DNA of 64,000 bases, from NCBI GenBank assembly GCA_963667855.2, contig CAXXKI010000003.1, forward strand, positions 48,088-112,087, read 5' to 3'. Made by a program: the position numbers and the translations under genes. Positions 9,853-19,086 of this stretch are shown here, piece by piece; positions within the stretch are counted from its first letter, which is position 1, and each line of letters starts with the position of its first letter. This DNA is from G963667855 sp963667855. GTDB lineage: Bacteria; Planctomycetota; Phycisphaerae; UBA1845. The notes below the pieces were generated by a model. The model was not told the DNA's origin. It saw only the letters and a list, made by a program, of their open reading frames with translations, and searched no databases.

Positions 9853-10512
9853 CTACGGAGTGGGAGCCGGAGTTGCTATGGGGACGCTCGTTGCGGTTGT
9901 CTCTGGAGCTTCTGCTTCCGGGCTCGGAGAAGGCGATTCTTCCCCTTTCATCACCTTGGCCAGCGAACGTGGGGGCCTCGCCAGCCGCCACTTCCCCTGC
10001 TCCTTGACGAATAACAACACCACATCCCGCTGCGGTTCAGGTACCTTGTTGGGGTCCAGCTCCACCAGGGCCCGAATTCCATACACGATTTCGCCTTCCG
10101 ACGACCTCATCTTCTGGATGGCTTTAACCGTGACTTTCGGGTTCGCTTGCCAGCCACGTTTGAATTCCTCTTCGGTCATCGGTTCGTCGCGGGCACTCCA
10201 GAGCAGCCTGAACGCTTCATAATCCTTTTCCAGACAAGTTGTTATGGTTTCAAGTAGAAACTCATTTACCGACTCGTCCTCCGCCCGAACCTCAGGTGGA
10301 AAGTTGACTACGTTTTCAATGCTCGGGGTTGGCGAGGGTTGAACCGGGGTCTTCTTATCCTTCGCGCAGCCCGATACCAGTAGTCCGGGCAGCACCAAAA
10401 GGGCTGACAACTTCATACAGGATGTAGACCATCGAGGTATAGTTTGCATTTGCTGATTATCCGATAATGCCATTAGCCGCTGCATCATAGCTCGGCGGTC
10501 CCATTGCATCAA
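9853..10512 (-). CDS. Putative lipoprotein preceding the ABC exporter
   Basis: The product has a lipobox-like L-L-V-S-G-C after a hydrophobic run, then a short P/T/S linker, a folded region of about 120 residues ending in V-L-L-F-V-K-E-Q-G-K-W-R-L, and a Pro/Ala/Thr-rich tail. The central part resembles small NTF2-like or DUF4878-type lipoprotein domains (conserved G-K-W-R-L ending), but I cannot name it with certainty. The frame opens at a TTG with a gaggag site nine bases upstream, giving about 32 residues before the signal. A start at the Met at 10416 gives a normal signal peptide but lacks a ribosome-binding site. Its position just before the exporter suggests a shared operon. Confidence 0.6.
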   Translation of the reverse strand: MMQWDRRAMMQRLMALSDNQQMQTIPRWSTSCMKLSALLVLPGLLVSGCAKDKKTPVQPSPTPSIENVVNFPPEVRAEDESVNEFLLETITTCLEKDYEAFRLLWSARDEPMTEEEFKRGWQANPKVTVKAIQKMRSSEGEIVYGIRALVELDPNKVPEPQRDVVLLFVKEQGKWRLARPPRSLAKVMKGEESPSPSPEAEAPETTATSVPIATPAPTP

Positions 10513-10691
10513 TCAAAGATACTCCTCTAACCCTCCTTCCCTTCGGATATCGGGGTGAATGAGGAAATAGGCACCTTTATGAGGTGGAAAAATGGGTAAT
10601 TAATCGGCGGCGATTAACCAGAACCGGGTGTCGGCTTACCAGGTCGAAAACGCCGCAACGACACACTTTCCGCATGCGAGGAGTGGAACAG

Positions 10692-13376
10692 ATGAATTTC
10701 AAAACTCAAAACTGGACGCGAAATCCTGGACTGGTGGCTATCGCCGCACTGTTGCTCGGAGCCTGGCTGGCTGTGCAGGCCAGTGCCGCTGAGAGCGAGA
10801 TAAAAGAAAAGCCCGATTACAAGCCCTTCGATGAGGTGACCAAGGGGTACGAAAAAATCGACGGCTTCCTCCCCCTGTATTACGAAAAGAAAACCGATCA
10901 TCTGCTGGCGGTTATTCCACAGTCCATGATTGGTACTGATTTTCTTATTGCCGAAAGCATCACCAGCGGTGGCAGGCTTACCGGTTACCAGTTTGGACAC
11001 ATGGTTGTGCGCTGGGAAGAGTTCAACAAGAAAATGATCCTGGTCGAACCCGAAACCCGCCATCTCCGCAACGAATCGACCATGAAGGACGTGATCGAAA
11101 GAACCTACACCGATTCCGTCCTTCTCTCCACCCCGATTGTCACCAAACGCGGCAACGATCCCGTGATCGATTTGAATGCTATCTTCAAGCAGGACATCTC
11201 CGGTCTCGGCCCGTTCTTCGGCGGTCGAATGGATGCTTCCATATCCAAGTGGTCTGAGAAAAAAGTTTTCCCTGATAACATCGAGATTGCCGTTGACGCC
11301 GTCTATAACGGTAAAGGCAAGAGCGGTAAAAAGGCCACTATCCACTACAGTATCTCTCGATTGCCAAAAACCAGTTACAAGCCCCGCGAGGCCGATGACC
11401 GGATCGGTTATTTCCTGCAGGCACGCAAGGACTGGAGCACTGATCATAATGATAAAACCGTGTTCAAACGTTATATCAATCGCTGGCACTTGAGAAAAAG
11501 CGATCCCTCTGAAGAGGTCTCCGACGTTCACCCCGATGACCAGATCGTCTTCTATATAGAAAAAACCGTGCCGGTTAAATACCGCCGCTACATCCGCGAA
11601 GGTATCCTGCTCTGGAACAAAGCGTTTGAAAAAGCCGGTATTCGAAACGTGATGGCCGTTCGCCAGCAGACCGACACCAACGAATTCGCCCAACTTGATC
11701 CTGAAGATGTCCGGTACAATTTCTTCCGCTGGATTGTGTCCGGAAGCTCGTTCGCCATGGGACCAAGCCGGGCGAATCCGCTTACCGGCCAGATTCTCGA
11801 TGCGGATATCATCATGGATGATTCCATGGTTCGCGTCTGGGGCGACCGCTACGATCATATGATCGTGCAGGGGCCCGCCACTGATGGCGATCCTAAGTTA
11901 CAGGCGTTTCTTGATGCTCACGAAGAATGGAAATTTGCCGATACTCAAACAAGGTGCATGCCTTCGATCCACGACTACGAGGCAGAAAACACCGGCTGGG
12001 AAATGAAGGAGTTGGAGCATCAATTCCCTGATTGGGTTCATTGCTCTTTTGCCAACGAGATGGCTCACGAAATCGCTCTGGGCGCCGCTTTCAGTGCGGC
12101 CGTCGCCGGCGAGGAACCGCGAGACGAATTCATCGGTCAGTGGATAAAACTCACCGCCTGCCACGAAGTCGGACACACTCTCGGTTTGAGGCACAACTTC
12201 AAGGCCAGTTCGTGGAAATCCCTGGACGAGATCCTGGCCAATGACGATCCAAACGTCCCCACAACGGCCTCCGTTATGGATTATACCCCCGCGGTCTACA
12301 ACCTCGATCGCAGCGACCGTAAACTATACCTGCCCCAGTGCGTCGGGCCTTACGATGACCTGGCTATTGCCTATGGGTACAGCGTTCCTTTGCCCAAGCA
12401 GGATGAAAAGGAAATGCTGCAAACCATAGCCAAATCCGTTGCCGAAAAGGGACTCGATTACGCTACCGATCAGGATCGCAGCTTCCTTGCTCCCGACCCG
12501 CTGGTTAACGTCTACGATCACAGCGATGATCCGATTGCCTGGGCAAAATACAAAATGAAACTGGTTGATACGCTTCGCGCTGACCTGGAGAACTGGGCGG
12601 TGGAGGATGGGGAAAGCTACGATCGCCTCCGCCGGACATTCAGCATGTTCCTCTATGAGTACAGCAGGGTTATCCAGTACGCCACCCGCGTCGTCGGCGG
12701 GCAGTATTTCCATCGCGATCATAAGGGTGATCCCAATGGCCGTTCTCCTGTCGAGATCGTGCCGGTGGAAAAGCAGCGGGAGACTCTCAACTTCCTCGCC
12801 GAACATGTTTTCAGCGATAAGGCGTTTACCTTCTCGCCGCAACTGCTCAACAAACTGGCCCCGGGACGCTGGCATCACTGGGGGTCGGACGCTTCGGATT
12901 TCCAACAGGAATACCCCATTCACGACCAGATATCCGCTGTGCAGTTCTGGGCCCTGTTCCACCTGACCAACCCCATCACCATAGGTCGCGTACACGATGC
13001 GGAACTCAAAGTTCCCGCCGATCAGGATGCTTTGACCGTTCCCGAGCTTATTGCGAAAGTGACAAACCTCGTCTGGTCTGAATTGGATCAGCAGGCGGGC
13101 GATACGGTTTACACCAATCGTAAACCGCGTATCTCCAGCGTCCGTCGCAGCCTGCAGCGCAATCACCTGCAACTGCTCATGCGAATCGTTCTTTCCAAGC
13201 CGGGACAGCTCTTCCCCGCCGACGCGGTTGCGGTTACCAGGTTAACCCTGGCCGGTTTGGGAGAAAAACTGCAAAACTGCGCTGGAAATAAAAACCTAGA
13301 TGTCGCGTCCAGGGCGCATCTGCTCGATTCGGCCGCTCAGATCAAAAAAGCTCTCGACGCCGGATATGAACTGTAA
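10692..13376 (+). CDS. Secreted zinc-dependent metalloprotease (DUF5117/DUF4953 type)
   Basis: An 894-residue secreted metalloprotease. Residues 1-34 are a signal peptide ending A-S-A-A. The zinc site H-E-V-G-H-T-L-G-L-R-H at 491-501 has the extended metzincin spacing HExxHxxGxxH, and S-V-M-D-Y-T-P about 30 residues later fits a Met-turn. The N-terminal region (F-L-P-L-Y-Y, then Y-Q-F-G-H-M-V-V-R-W-E) matches the domain normally preceding this protease type in Bacteroidetes and planctomycetes. The frame is open further upstream from a GTG at 10584, but the ATG at 10692 has a gaggag site eight bases away and starts the signal peptide. It is monocistronic, with an inverted repeat downstream. 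The physiological substrate is unknown. Confidence 0.9.
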   Translation: MNFKTQNWTRNPGLVAIAALLLGAWLAVQASAAESEIKEKPDYKPFDEVTKGYEKIDGFLPLYYEKKTDHLLAVIPQSMIGTDFLIAESITSGGRLTGYQFGHMVVRWEEFNKKMILVEPETRHLRNESTMKDVIERTYTDSVLLSTPIVTKRGNDPVIDLNAIFKQDISGLGPFFGGRMDASISKWSEKKVFPDNIEIAVDAVYNGKGKSGKKATIHYSISRLPKTSYKPREADDRIGYFLQARKDWSTDHNDKTVFKRYINRWHLRKSDPSEEVSDVHPDDQIVFYIEKTVPVKYRRYIREGILLWNKAFEKAGIRNVMAVRQQTDTNEFAQLDPEDVRYNFFRWIVSGSSFAMGPSRANPLTGQILDADIIMDDSMVRVWGDRYDHMIVQGPATDGDPKLQAFLDAHEEWKFADTQTRCMPSIHDYEAENTGWEMKELEHQFPDWVHCSFANEMAHEIALGAAFSAAVAGEEPRDEFIGQWIKLTACHEVGHTLGLRHNFKASSWKSLDEILANDDPNVPTTASVMDYTPAVYNLDRSDRKLYLPQCVGPYDDLAIAYGYSVPLPKQDEKEMLQTIAKSVAEKGLDYATDQDRSFLAPDPLVNVYDHSDDPIAWAKYKMKLVDTLRADLENWAVEDGESYDRLRRTFSMFLYEYSRVIQYATRVVGGQYFHRDHKGDPNGRSPVEIVPVEKQRETLNFLAEHVFSDKAFTFSPQLLNKLAPGRWHHWGSDASDFQQEYPIHDQISAVQFWALFHLTNPITIGRVHDAELKVPADQDALTVPELIAKVTNLVWSELDQQAGDTVYTNRKPRISSVRRSLQRNHLQLLMRIVLSKPGQLFPADAVAVTRLTLAGLGEKLQNCAGNKNLDVASRAHLLDSAAQIKKALDAGYEL

Positions 13377-13423
13377 TAGTCCTCTAAAACTGTCGTAAGC
13401 AGATAATATATTAACCGGAATCC

Positions 13424-13458
13424 CGCGGGCGAATCAGCATATTACTGATTCGCCCGCG
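13424..13458 (+). terminator. Inverted repeat downstream of the metalloprotease gene
   Basis: The arms cgcgggcgaatcag and ctgattcgcccgcg are perfectly complementary over 14 bp around a 7-base loop. Only a short T-rich stretch (ttgtggttt) follows. It is probably a transcription terminator or mRNA 3-prime stabiliser. Confidence 0.65.
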
Positions 13459-13669
13459 TTGTGGTTTACACCTATCAAGGGTTATTGTTTGTTTTAACGA
13501 ACCGGTTCTGGGATTCTGCCTGTGGGCATTTAACCCCGAGCATGGTTTGTCTGAGGTGGTTATCTATGTCAGAAGTTGTCAGCGAACGCTGCGCGTGGTG
13601 TGGATAAAAGGAAGGCTCCAGCTTTTCATGTACTGGAGCCTGTCGTCCTGATCGATACAAAAGCCTTTG

Positions 13670-13759
13670 CTATGACGCAACAGCTGTTGTTGTTCCGGTC
13701 AGATAGGTTACGGCAAAGATGAAACTAAGAAACAGAATCCATTCCCATACCATACTCAT
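13670..13759 (-). CDS. Small membrane protein, 29 residues
   Basis: A short frame encodes 29 residues consisting of M-S-M-V-W-E-W, a hydrophobic helix (I-L-F-L-S-F-I-F-A-V-T-Y-L) and a T/A-rich tail. Its ATG is preceded by a strong ggagg with seven bases between, which is the main reason for calling it. It stands alone on the minus strand between the metalloprotease and a PilZ gene. A similar single-helix peptide with a strong ribosome-binding site is found at 29036-29113. Function is unknown; such peptides often modulate membrane complexes. Confidence 0.55.
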   Translation of the reverse strand: MSMVWEWILFLSFIFAVTYLTGTTTAVAS

Positions 13760-13955
13760 GTCTGATCCTCCAATGATCGCCAATCCTGCGCGGGTCGCAT
13801 GACCCACTCCAACAGCGAGAGTAACCTCGCGTTTTCCACAGGGCAAGAAAATTCTCTGGTTCCTCTAACTAAAGCGTACTGTAATTCAGAACCGGCGGTG
13901 TATGGGCGACGCACGGAGTTTATTGGTTTATTTAGGTTATGTAGTTTATTCAGTC

Positions 13956-14009
13956 TATCCGCCATAGGCGGACCAGAGGCTGCGGGCCGATATAAGCTTT
14001 CGCGTATTA
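13956..14009 (-). repeat. Dispersed palindromic repeat, partial copy D
   Basis: The minus strand reads cgcgaaagcttatatcggcc followed by a ccgcc/ggcgga palindrome. This matches the left end of copy A (6801-6965). The rest of the element is missing. Confidence 0.65.
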
Positions 14010-14151
14010 ATTACCTTTTAAACATACGCGATATTATTTTCGCCTAAGCTCACCTGTCCACTGCGTATGAAACAGATAAACCTATGCAGGCCGTTATTCG
14101 TCGTCAGTTGATTTAGTGGTTAAACGTCAGAAAGGAGTACGTGAATAAGAA

Positions 14152-14505
14152 TCATAAACGCAAATGAATATCAGTACCGGAATCGGTATGTGAACTGCTG
14201 CACACCGAGTAATGATCCTTGTAGGTCCTGGTACCCAGGTCAACCTCAACTTCAACGGATTCCCCCGAATCAAGCTGAACGTCGTCGGGACTGAATACGT
14301 GTATTCCGCCGTAGCCTATATTCAGGCAGGTGACCGGATGCTCTTTGTCTCCCGTTGTGATCTTTCCCGAAAGACTGCGGGTGAACCGATACGATTTCCT
14401 GCGCTCGTGCGAGTGTTTTCCTTTGGAAATGGGGACTTCCAGGTCGGGATTAACCAACTCGCCCAGCGGCGGTTTATTGGATCGGCCGTTCTCTTCCGTT
14501 GCCAT
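14152..14505 (-). CDS. PilZ domain protein, short
   Basis: A 117-residue protein with a charged 35-residue N-terminus, then E-R-R-K-S-Y-R-F (RxxxR-type c-di-GMP motif) and N-I-G-Y-G-G-I-H-V (equivalent to D/NxSxxG, with Y replacing the usual small residue after G). It ends shortly after the predicted last strands, so the domain is at the short end of the family or C-terminally truncated. A gga element lies nine bases before the ATG. It is transcribed alone, 250 bases from the YjfB-like gene on the same strand. It is probably a c-di-GMP receptor of unknown target. Confidence 0.65.
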   Translation of the reverse strand: MATEENGRSNKPPLGELVNPDLEVPISKGKHSHERRKSYRFTRSLSGKITTGDKEHPVTCLNIGYGGIHVFSPDDVQLDSGESVEVEVDLGTRTYKDHYSVCSSSHTDSGTDIHLRL

Positions 14506-14756
14506 GCGCGCAGTCCTTAAATAGCTAGAAACCTGTTGGATAGGTGCTTTTACTTTTCATCGGCGCCTAAGGATTCCGCTATTAGTTGGACAAACCTGGC
14601 AATTTTTTACCGCACCTGATCCGAGTGACCGGAATTACGTCGCTCCCGAGGAGAGCGAACCTCAATACACACCCCATCACTCAGAATCGATTGGTTCACA
14701 ACCAACAGATACGACAGGATGCGCGTTAGTTTGCGGATTAAGAAGGTTCTCTCTGG

Positions 14757-14969
14757 CTAAGCCACAACGTTTAGATTGGAGCCCATACTGCCCGTATGAG
14801 CAGCTACCTGCTCCATAGTCTGGGCTACGCTCTCAATCATGGCTACAAGGGCCTCTCCGTGGGCATCGGTTGCCTGGAGAGTTTTTTCCATGACGGCCAT
14901 TTGTACCTGCCCGGCTGTCTGTGCAGCCTGGGCACTTGCGACGGCAGATGTTATTCCCATGACGCTCAT
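14757..14969 (-). CDS. YjfB-like putative motility protein
   Basis: This 70-residue protein matches the small YjfB-type putative motility family: an N-terminal S-V-M-G-I-T-S-A-V-A, a long alanine/glutamine-rich helix, and an M-E-K-T-L-Q-A region leading to a flexible C-terminus. The frame extends 49 codons upstream, but that part is basic and unlike the family, so the ATG at 14969 is preferred; the next Met at 14960 is equally possible. Members often accompany flagellar or surface genes, but no flagellar gene is visible here. The PilZ gene downstream on the same strand is compatible with a c-di-GMP or motility link. Confidence 0.6.
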   Translation of the reverse strand: MSVMGITSAVASAQAAQTAGQVQMAVMEKTLQATDAHGEALVAMIESVAQTMEQVAAHTGSMGSNLNVVA

Positions 14970-15268
14970 AGCATTCCAATCGGTTAGATGACTGTGCTGC
15001 TTGTGCCACAGGGGCTTTTTACCCCTCCAATTTACTACTCCGACCTTACATTTCGATTTACGATTGGATGACGGCCATGTCAAACCGCCGTTTCTAAAGT
15101 GTTTTGGGCAATCCAACCCTTTTCTGGAGCATTGTAGACCTTGACCTGCCGAAGATGGTATTATTGGAGTCAGGGGTTGAAACGCTCGTTATTTTTTGGC
15201 GATTCAATATCGTTTACTCAGTGCGATAATTGTATCCAGGTTGCGTTATTCCAGATTAAGAGGCCACC

Positions 15269-17134
15269 ATGACTGGTTATAAGACTTTAGCTGTCTTATT
15301 GGGGATATTTGCCTTCTTCCCTGATTTCAGCTCTGCCCAGACTATTCTGTATGAAGATGATTTCGATGCAGGCAACTCGTCAGGCGGCTGGAGCGTCTAT
15401 CATACCGGCGACGCCACATACGATTTTGCTTACGACTATTCCCTATACGGTATTCCATCCGCTCCGAACTCTTCCGCAGGCAGCACGATAGGCTTGCGGT
15501 TGTCGGTAAACAACTCTACGGGCGCCAGGCATGCTGTCAGTTGCTACCCGGTGGGGGAGAATTTTTCCGGTGATTATTACCTTAAATTCGATATGTGGAT
15601 TAACTACAACGGAGGTGCCGGGGGCGGCAGTGGATCGACCGAGCATTCCAACACCGGCATAAACCATACGCCCACCGCCGTGCATTGGCCCGATAACAGT
15701 GCTTCTGATGGTTATTCCTTTGCGGTTACCGGAGAAGGGGGCGCATCCGTCGACTACAGCGCCTATTCAGGTAATACCGTCTTTTCAGCGGCATCCGGTG
15801 TTTATATTCCCGGTACTCAAAACCACACCGATCAGTTTTTCCAGGATCTGTTTCCCAGCCCACCGTTCGAAACCGCCGGTGCTCCGGGAAAACAATGGGT
15901 GGAAGTTGAAATCGCCAGTAGGGCGGGTGTGACTTCCTGGTACCTGAACGGAACATTGGTCGCCACTTTCAATGATACAACTTATACCTCGGGCGATATC
16001 ATGCTCGGCTATATGGACCTGTACGCTTCGGTGGCCAACCCCTCGGTTGATAATTTCATCATCTACGACAATGTGCAGGTTGCGACTTTCCCTCCACCTG
16101 ATTGCAACGCAAACGGTGTCGATGACGTGCTGGATATTTCACAGGGAACCAGTTACGACTGTAACCTGACCGGTATCCCCGATGAATGTGAAAATATCGC
16201 CGATTGCGATTTCAACTCTGACGGTACCGTTGATCTGCAGGATTTCGCATCACTTTCGAATTGCCTGTCAGGACCTGGAAGCTTACCGCCCTGGTGCTAC
16301 ACCACATGCTTGGCCGCGTTCGACAGCGATTCGGATAGTGATATAGATCTCGTTGACTTCGCCGAGTTCCAGAAGCTGTTCTGGCCCGGCCCTATCCCGC
16401 CAAGACCCGCCGGTGCCCAAACCGGCAGCCAGTTTATTGCCGAAGTAAGTTCCATGCCGCTCACCGCCCGCGAGCAGCGGATAGTTGAGGAAATCACCAG
16501 TGGTAATATCCCCAACTTCCTCCGTGATTTCGTTGAGATTAACGTGTCCGCCCAGATCTCAGGCGTTACCCGAAACGCAACTTACTACGTAATGCCCGAT
16601 TACCTGTGCATAGGTTCCGATGCCGATTTCGTACGCATGCCCTTGACCCCGCTCAGGGCCCAACCAATCGTTGATGCCATTGAATGCCTTATGCCCACGC
16701 GGAAAATGGTCAATGACATCTACACGGCCGCTGCGGTCAAGCTGGCCCCCTCGCCGATCAGCCCGACAACCACCGACATCACCCTGGTTTCAACTTTCTA
16801 CCAGCATCACCTGACCATCGAAGGTCAACGGGCGGGTAGCCCCCTGGGCCTGCTCGTCGGAGGCCACAAAAAAGACGTGGTCATAACTCCTCTTTTAGCC
16901 TCTAACTCCAACAAGGTGGCCATCTACGGCTGGCACCAGCTTAGTGGTATTCCCATACAGCCCCTGTACCTGGGCCACGTAGATTTCTACGTGGACTACA
17001 GCCACGGCATAAGAGCGGTCAAGAAAACCATGCTGCTCGACGGAACAGAAATACCAGTAGCCGACGTACTGGCCGACCCCGACCTCTGCGTCCTCCTGAG
17101 CGACGAAGGAGCCGTCACCACCCCCGGCTATTAA
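15269..17134 (+). CDS. Secreted multidomain protein with dockerin-like calcium-binding segment
   Basis: A 621-residue exported protein. Residues 1-23 are a signal peptide. Residues about 25-270 look like a concanavalin/LamG-type beta sandwich (start L-Y-E-D-D-F-D-A, end N-F-I-I-Y-D-N-V-Q-V). Residues about 275-375 hold the planctomycete motif D-C-N-A-N-G-V-D-D-V-L-D-I and two EF-hand-like loops (D-F-N-S-D-G-T-V-D-L-Q-D-F and D-S-D-S-D-I-D-L-V-D-F). The C-terminal 230 residues form a separate globular domain with G-G-H-K-K-D-V-V, Y-G-W-H-Q and V-D-Y-S-H-G-I-R, rich in conserved-looking His, Asp and Tyr, which I recognise only as a domain of unknown function. It is probably extracellular and calcium-dependent; an enzymatic role for the last domain is possible. 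Confidence 0.7.
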   Translation: MTGYKTLAVLLGIFAFFPDFSSAQTILYEDDFDAGNSSGGWSVYHTGDATYDFAYDYSLYGIPSAPNSSAGSTIGLRLSVNNSTGARHAVSCYPVGENFSGDYYLKFDMWINYNGGAGGGSGSTEHSNTGINHTPTAVHWPDNSASDGYSFAVTGEGGASVDYSAYSGNTVFSAASGVYIPGTQNHTDQFFQDLFPSPPFETAGAPGKQWVEVEIASRAGVTSWYLNGTLVATFNDTTYTSGDIMLGYMDLYASVANPSVDNFIIYDNVQVATFPPPDCNANGVDDVLDISQGTSYDCNLTGIPDECENIADCDFNSDGTVDLQDFASLSNCLSGPGSLPPWCYTTCLAAFDSDSDSDIDLVDFAEFQKLFWPGPIPPRPAGAQTGSQFIAEVSSMPLTAREQRIVEEITSGNIPNFLRDFVEINVSAQISGVTRNATYYVMPDYLCIGSDADFVRMPLTPLRAQPIVDAIECLMPTRKMVNDIYTAAAVKLAPSPISPTTTDITLVSTFYQHHLTIEGQRAGSPLGLLVGGHKKDVVITPLLASNSNKVAIYGWHQLSGIPIQPLYLGHVDFYVDYSHGIRAVKKTMLLDGTEIPVADVLADPDLCVLLSDEGAVTTPGY

Positions 17135-17177
17135 TATACTGCTTTTCACAACAGGTTAAAGGTCTCGAAACGCAAAG

Positions 17178-17242
17178 TGTAGGGTCCGCTGTGCGGACCA
17201 GTTGAAAAATGGAAAAACATGGTCCGCACAGCGGACCCTACA
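17178..17242. repeat. Inverted pair of ggtccgc repeats
   Basis: Two copies of the ggtccgc-gcggaccctaca element face each other across about 20 bases. Each copy is itself palindromic, so the whole can fold into a long hairpin. The element also occurs at 59605, 61505 and 63836. Confidence 0.8.
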
Positions 17243-17326
17243 AACTCAAACCGCAGGCCGTGGCATTGAGGAGACTGAATACATATGCAAACGCGTCGGG
17301 TCATCGACCTGACGCGGATTTATGTT

Positions 17327-17427
17327 AATTGGCTTTCCGCAACACAACCCGAACCACCCGGCAAACCAGGTCATTTAACTCAATATAAGGATAATTCCTT
17401 TTAGCCTGCTCGTAAATCACCGGTGTG
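17327..17427 (-). pseudogene. Duplicated 3-prime end of the adjacent methyltransferase gene
   Basis: About 100 bases repeat the last 33 codons of the methyltransferase (17449-17549) with only a few substitutions. This copy keeps a TAA stop right after the K-A-N codons. It has no start of its own and is a remnant created next to the aaacggggac element at 17428-17452. Confidence 0.85.
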
Positions 17428-17452
17428 CGAAACGGGGACGCAGCTAGTTATT
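17428..17452 (+). repeat. REP-like half element (gaaacggggacgcagctag)
   Basis: One arm of the element found complete at 30531-30596 and 33531-33599. It separates the duplicated methyltransferase ends, and its cta gives the gene its present TAG stop. Confidence 0.75.
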
Positions 17453-18415
17453 GGCTTTCCGCAACACAACCCGAACCACCCGGCAAACCAGATCGTTTAA
17501 CTCGATATAAGGATAATTCCTTTTAGCCTGCTCGTAAATCACCGGTGTGATTTTCATAATATCCTCTGTTCGCGATCGTGGTAAGAGAGCGACTATTTCA
17601 AACCCCGCTTCCAACGCCAGGTTCTTGACGTCGTTGATGGATAACCGGTTAAGCTGCCGGTGGTAGAAGTCCAGAGCCTTGTCCTTTTCCTCCGGACGAA
17701 ACTTATCCAGATGCCGTTCGATGTCAACAGGAGAAAGTCGTACATGCCCCCAGGGAATATCCAAGGTTACCGCGGAATGCCCTCCGTCGATAGCGAAAAA
17801 CGGATTATACTCGTGATACGAATATCCGCCCGGCTTCAACACTCGGTGTATTTCGGCGAAAACGTCGGCGGGCCTCTCCAGATGCTCTATCGCCCGCCAA
17901 CTGCACACAAGGTCAAATGTGCAATCGCCAAACTTGGAAGATCCCATATCGTCATTATCGTAGGATATCGCGGCACGTTCATAGCTTGCGATTTGCCCGG
18001 AATCCTTAAGGATGTTGACGATTGTTCGATGCTGAACGGTGTTTGTATCGGTGTATTTTATCGGGGATGGAAAACCATCTTCGCTATCCAGCCATTGCCA
18101 GGAATCGGTACCTGCAACTCGATCCGCTCCGAAACCGGCGAGTAGTGGTATCTCCTCTCCTTCTCCGCAGCCGAAACAGAGAATCGACTTGCCGCCGGCG
18201 TCCCAGCCGTGAATTTCCAACATCTTCATTCCCAACTTCACGCGGGAAGCCGTATCCCGTAACTGTAAAAGCAAGGCATGTTCGTCGATTTTACGTTGGA
18301 GATTCCGGCAGAAATAGTTCTTCCACAATGGCTTGAGTTTTGCCCGATGGTCCGGGACAAGAGCATGCTTATACCCGAGCTGATCGACGAATACTGGATC
18401 TTGAATTTTCTCCAT
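17444..18415 (-). CDS. SAM-dependent methyltransferase, class I
   Basis: A 323-residue protein whose central part is a class I methyltransferase fold: motif I-L-C-F-G-C-G-E-G-E (SAM-binding loop), a following acidic T-D-S, then F-D-L-V-C-S-W-R-A-I-E-H-L and L-K-P-G-G-Y-S-Y-H-E, typical of the UbiE/Methyltransf_11 group. The first 75 residues and the last 80 are specific and may bind the substrate; proteins of this kind often lie in glycan or secondary-metabolite loci, but none is seen here. The start at the ATG at 18415 follows a purine-rich stretch; a TTG 51 bases upstream is less likely. Its stop codon is supplied by an inserted repeat, adding one residue relative to the duplicated ancestral end. 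Confidence 0.8.
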   Translation of the reverse strand: MEKIQDPVFVDQLGYKHALVPDHRAKLKPLWKNYFCRNLQRKIDEHALLLQLRDTASRVKLGMKMLEIHGWDAGGKSILCFGCGEGEEIPLLAGFGADRVAGTDSWQWLDSEDGFPSPIKYTDTNTVQHRTIVNILKDSGQIASYERAAISYDNDDMGSSKFGDCTFDLVCSWRAIEHLERPADVFAEIHRVLKPGGYSYHEYNPFFAIDGGHSAVTLDIPWGHVRLSPVDIERHLDKFRPEEKDKALDFYHRQLNRLSINDVKNLALEAGFEIVALLPRSRTEDIMKITPVIYEQAKRNYPYIELNDLVCRVVRVVLRKANN

Positions 18416-18634
18416 CCGCTTGCCCTTGCCCTTGTGCTTGTCGGTATTGATTATAGGAAATACCAACCGGCAGGGTTAGCTGCGCAAACCCCTGCGATTC
18501 TGGCTCGACAGACTTTCCTCCACCAGTATCTTTCGAAAAACAAAGCCCATATGGATCAGCCTAAGTGCCCGCTTCAATGATATCTGAAATATTCAATAGT
18601 ATTAAAATTTCGCGGAGTGATATCCGGGTGGAAC

Positions 18635-18665
18635 CGGGGGGCGGGCGTCTCGCCCGCCTGGCCGT
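18635..18665 (-). repeat. gcgggcg/cgcccgc hairpin repeat
   Basis: On the minus strand it reads ggcgggcgagacgcccgcc followed by a C-run, the same as copies at 53017, 56850, 56967 and 59556. A partial copy lies at about 19038-19055. Confidence 0.8.
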
Positions 18666-18740
18666 TTCGGGCATCAAAATATCCCAAAGCGCTACAGAAT
18701 TCTAATTTCAAATTCCCATTCTCAACTCTCTCGGCGAAGC

Positions 18741-18992
18741 AGCGTAGGTCGGGTCATTGCCCCGACGCGTGTGTACATGCGTTCCGCCGGATCGATGACC
18801 AGCCCTGCAAACTATCCGGGATCGTTATGCAGCTTCCGACGTTCCTGGTTAAAGTAGAAAAATCCCAACCTATCCGAGATTTGAGATTTCGAATTTGAAA
18901 TTACCAATTCGCTCACCACCCCGCCTCGGCGCTCACATCTTTCGGATAAAACCGTACCGGCGGCCTGCTCGAACAGTTGTCTTGCCAGCACA
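18741..18992 (-). pseudogene. Duplicated fragment of M28 peptidase 3-prime end and its downstream flank
   Basis: About 250 bases align with 19431-19691. The homologous stretch covers the downstream flank (cgacgcgtgtg, ccgggatcgttatgcagctt) and the last roughly 30 codons of the M28 peptidase gene (for example ataaaaccgtaccggcggcctgct against atcaaaccgtaccgtcggcctgct). The upstream part of the gene is missing. An AT-rich palindrome (gagatttcgaatttgaaat) lies at 18878-18901 and again at 19571-19597. Confidence 0.85.
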
Positions 18993-19086
18993 CTGGTAGT
19001 GTAGGCCGGGTCAGCAGACCCGACGAAACATATTAGTCGCTCGCCCGCCTGGCTGTTCACGGTTCTGGGAACAGGTTACTACGGAT

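Noticed and set aside
10614..13172. Long minus-strand frames opposite the metalloprotease gene
   Set aside because: Antisense shadows; the plus-strand product has a signal peptide and an intact zinc site.
17135..19086. CRISPR array suggested by multiple short repeats
   Set aside because: The repeats are of different families, irregularly spaced and partly derived from gene ends; there are no regular spacers and no cas genes.
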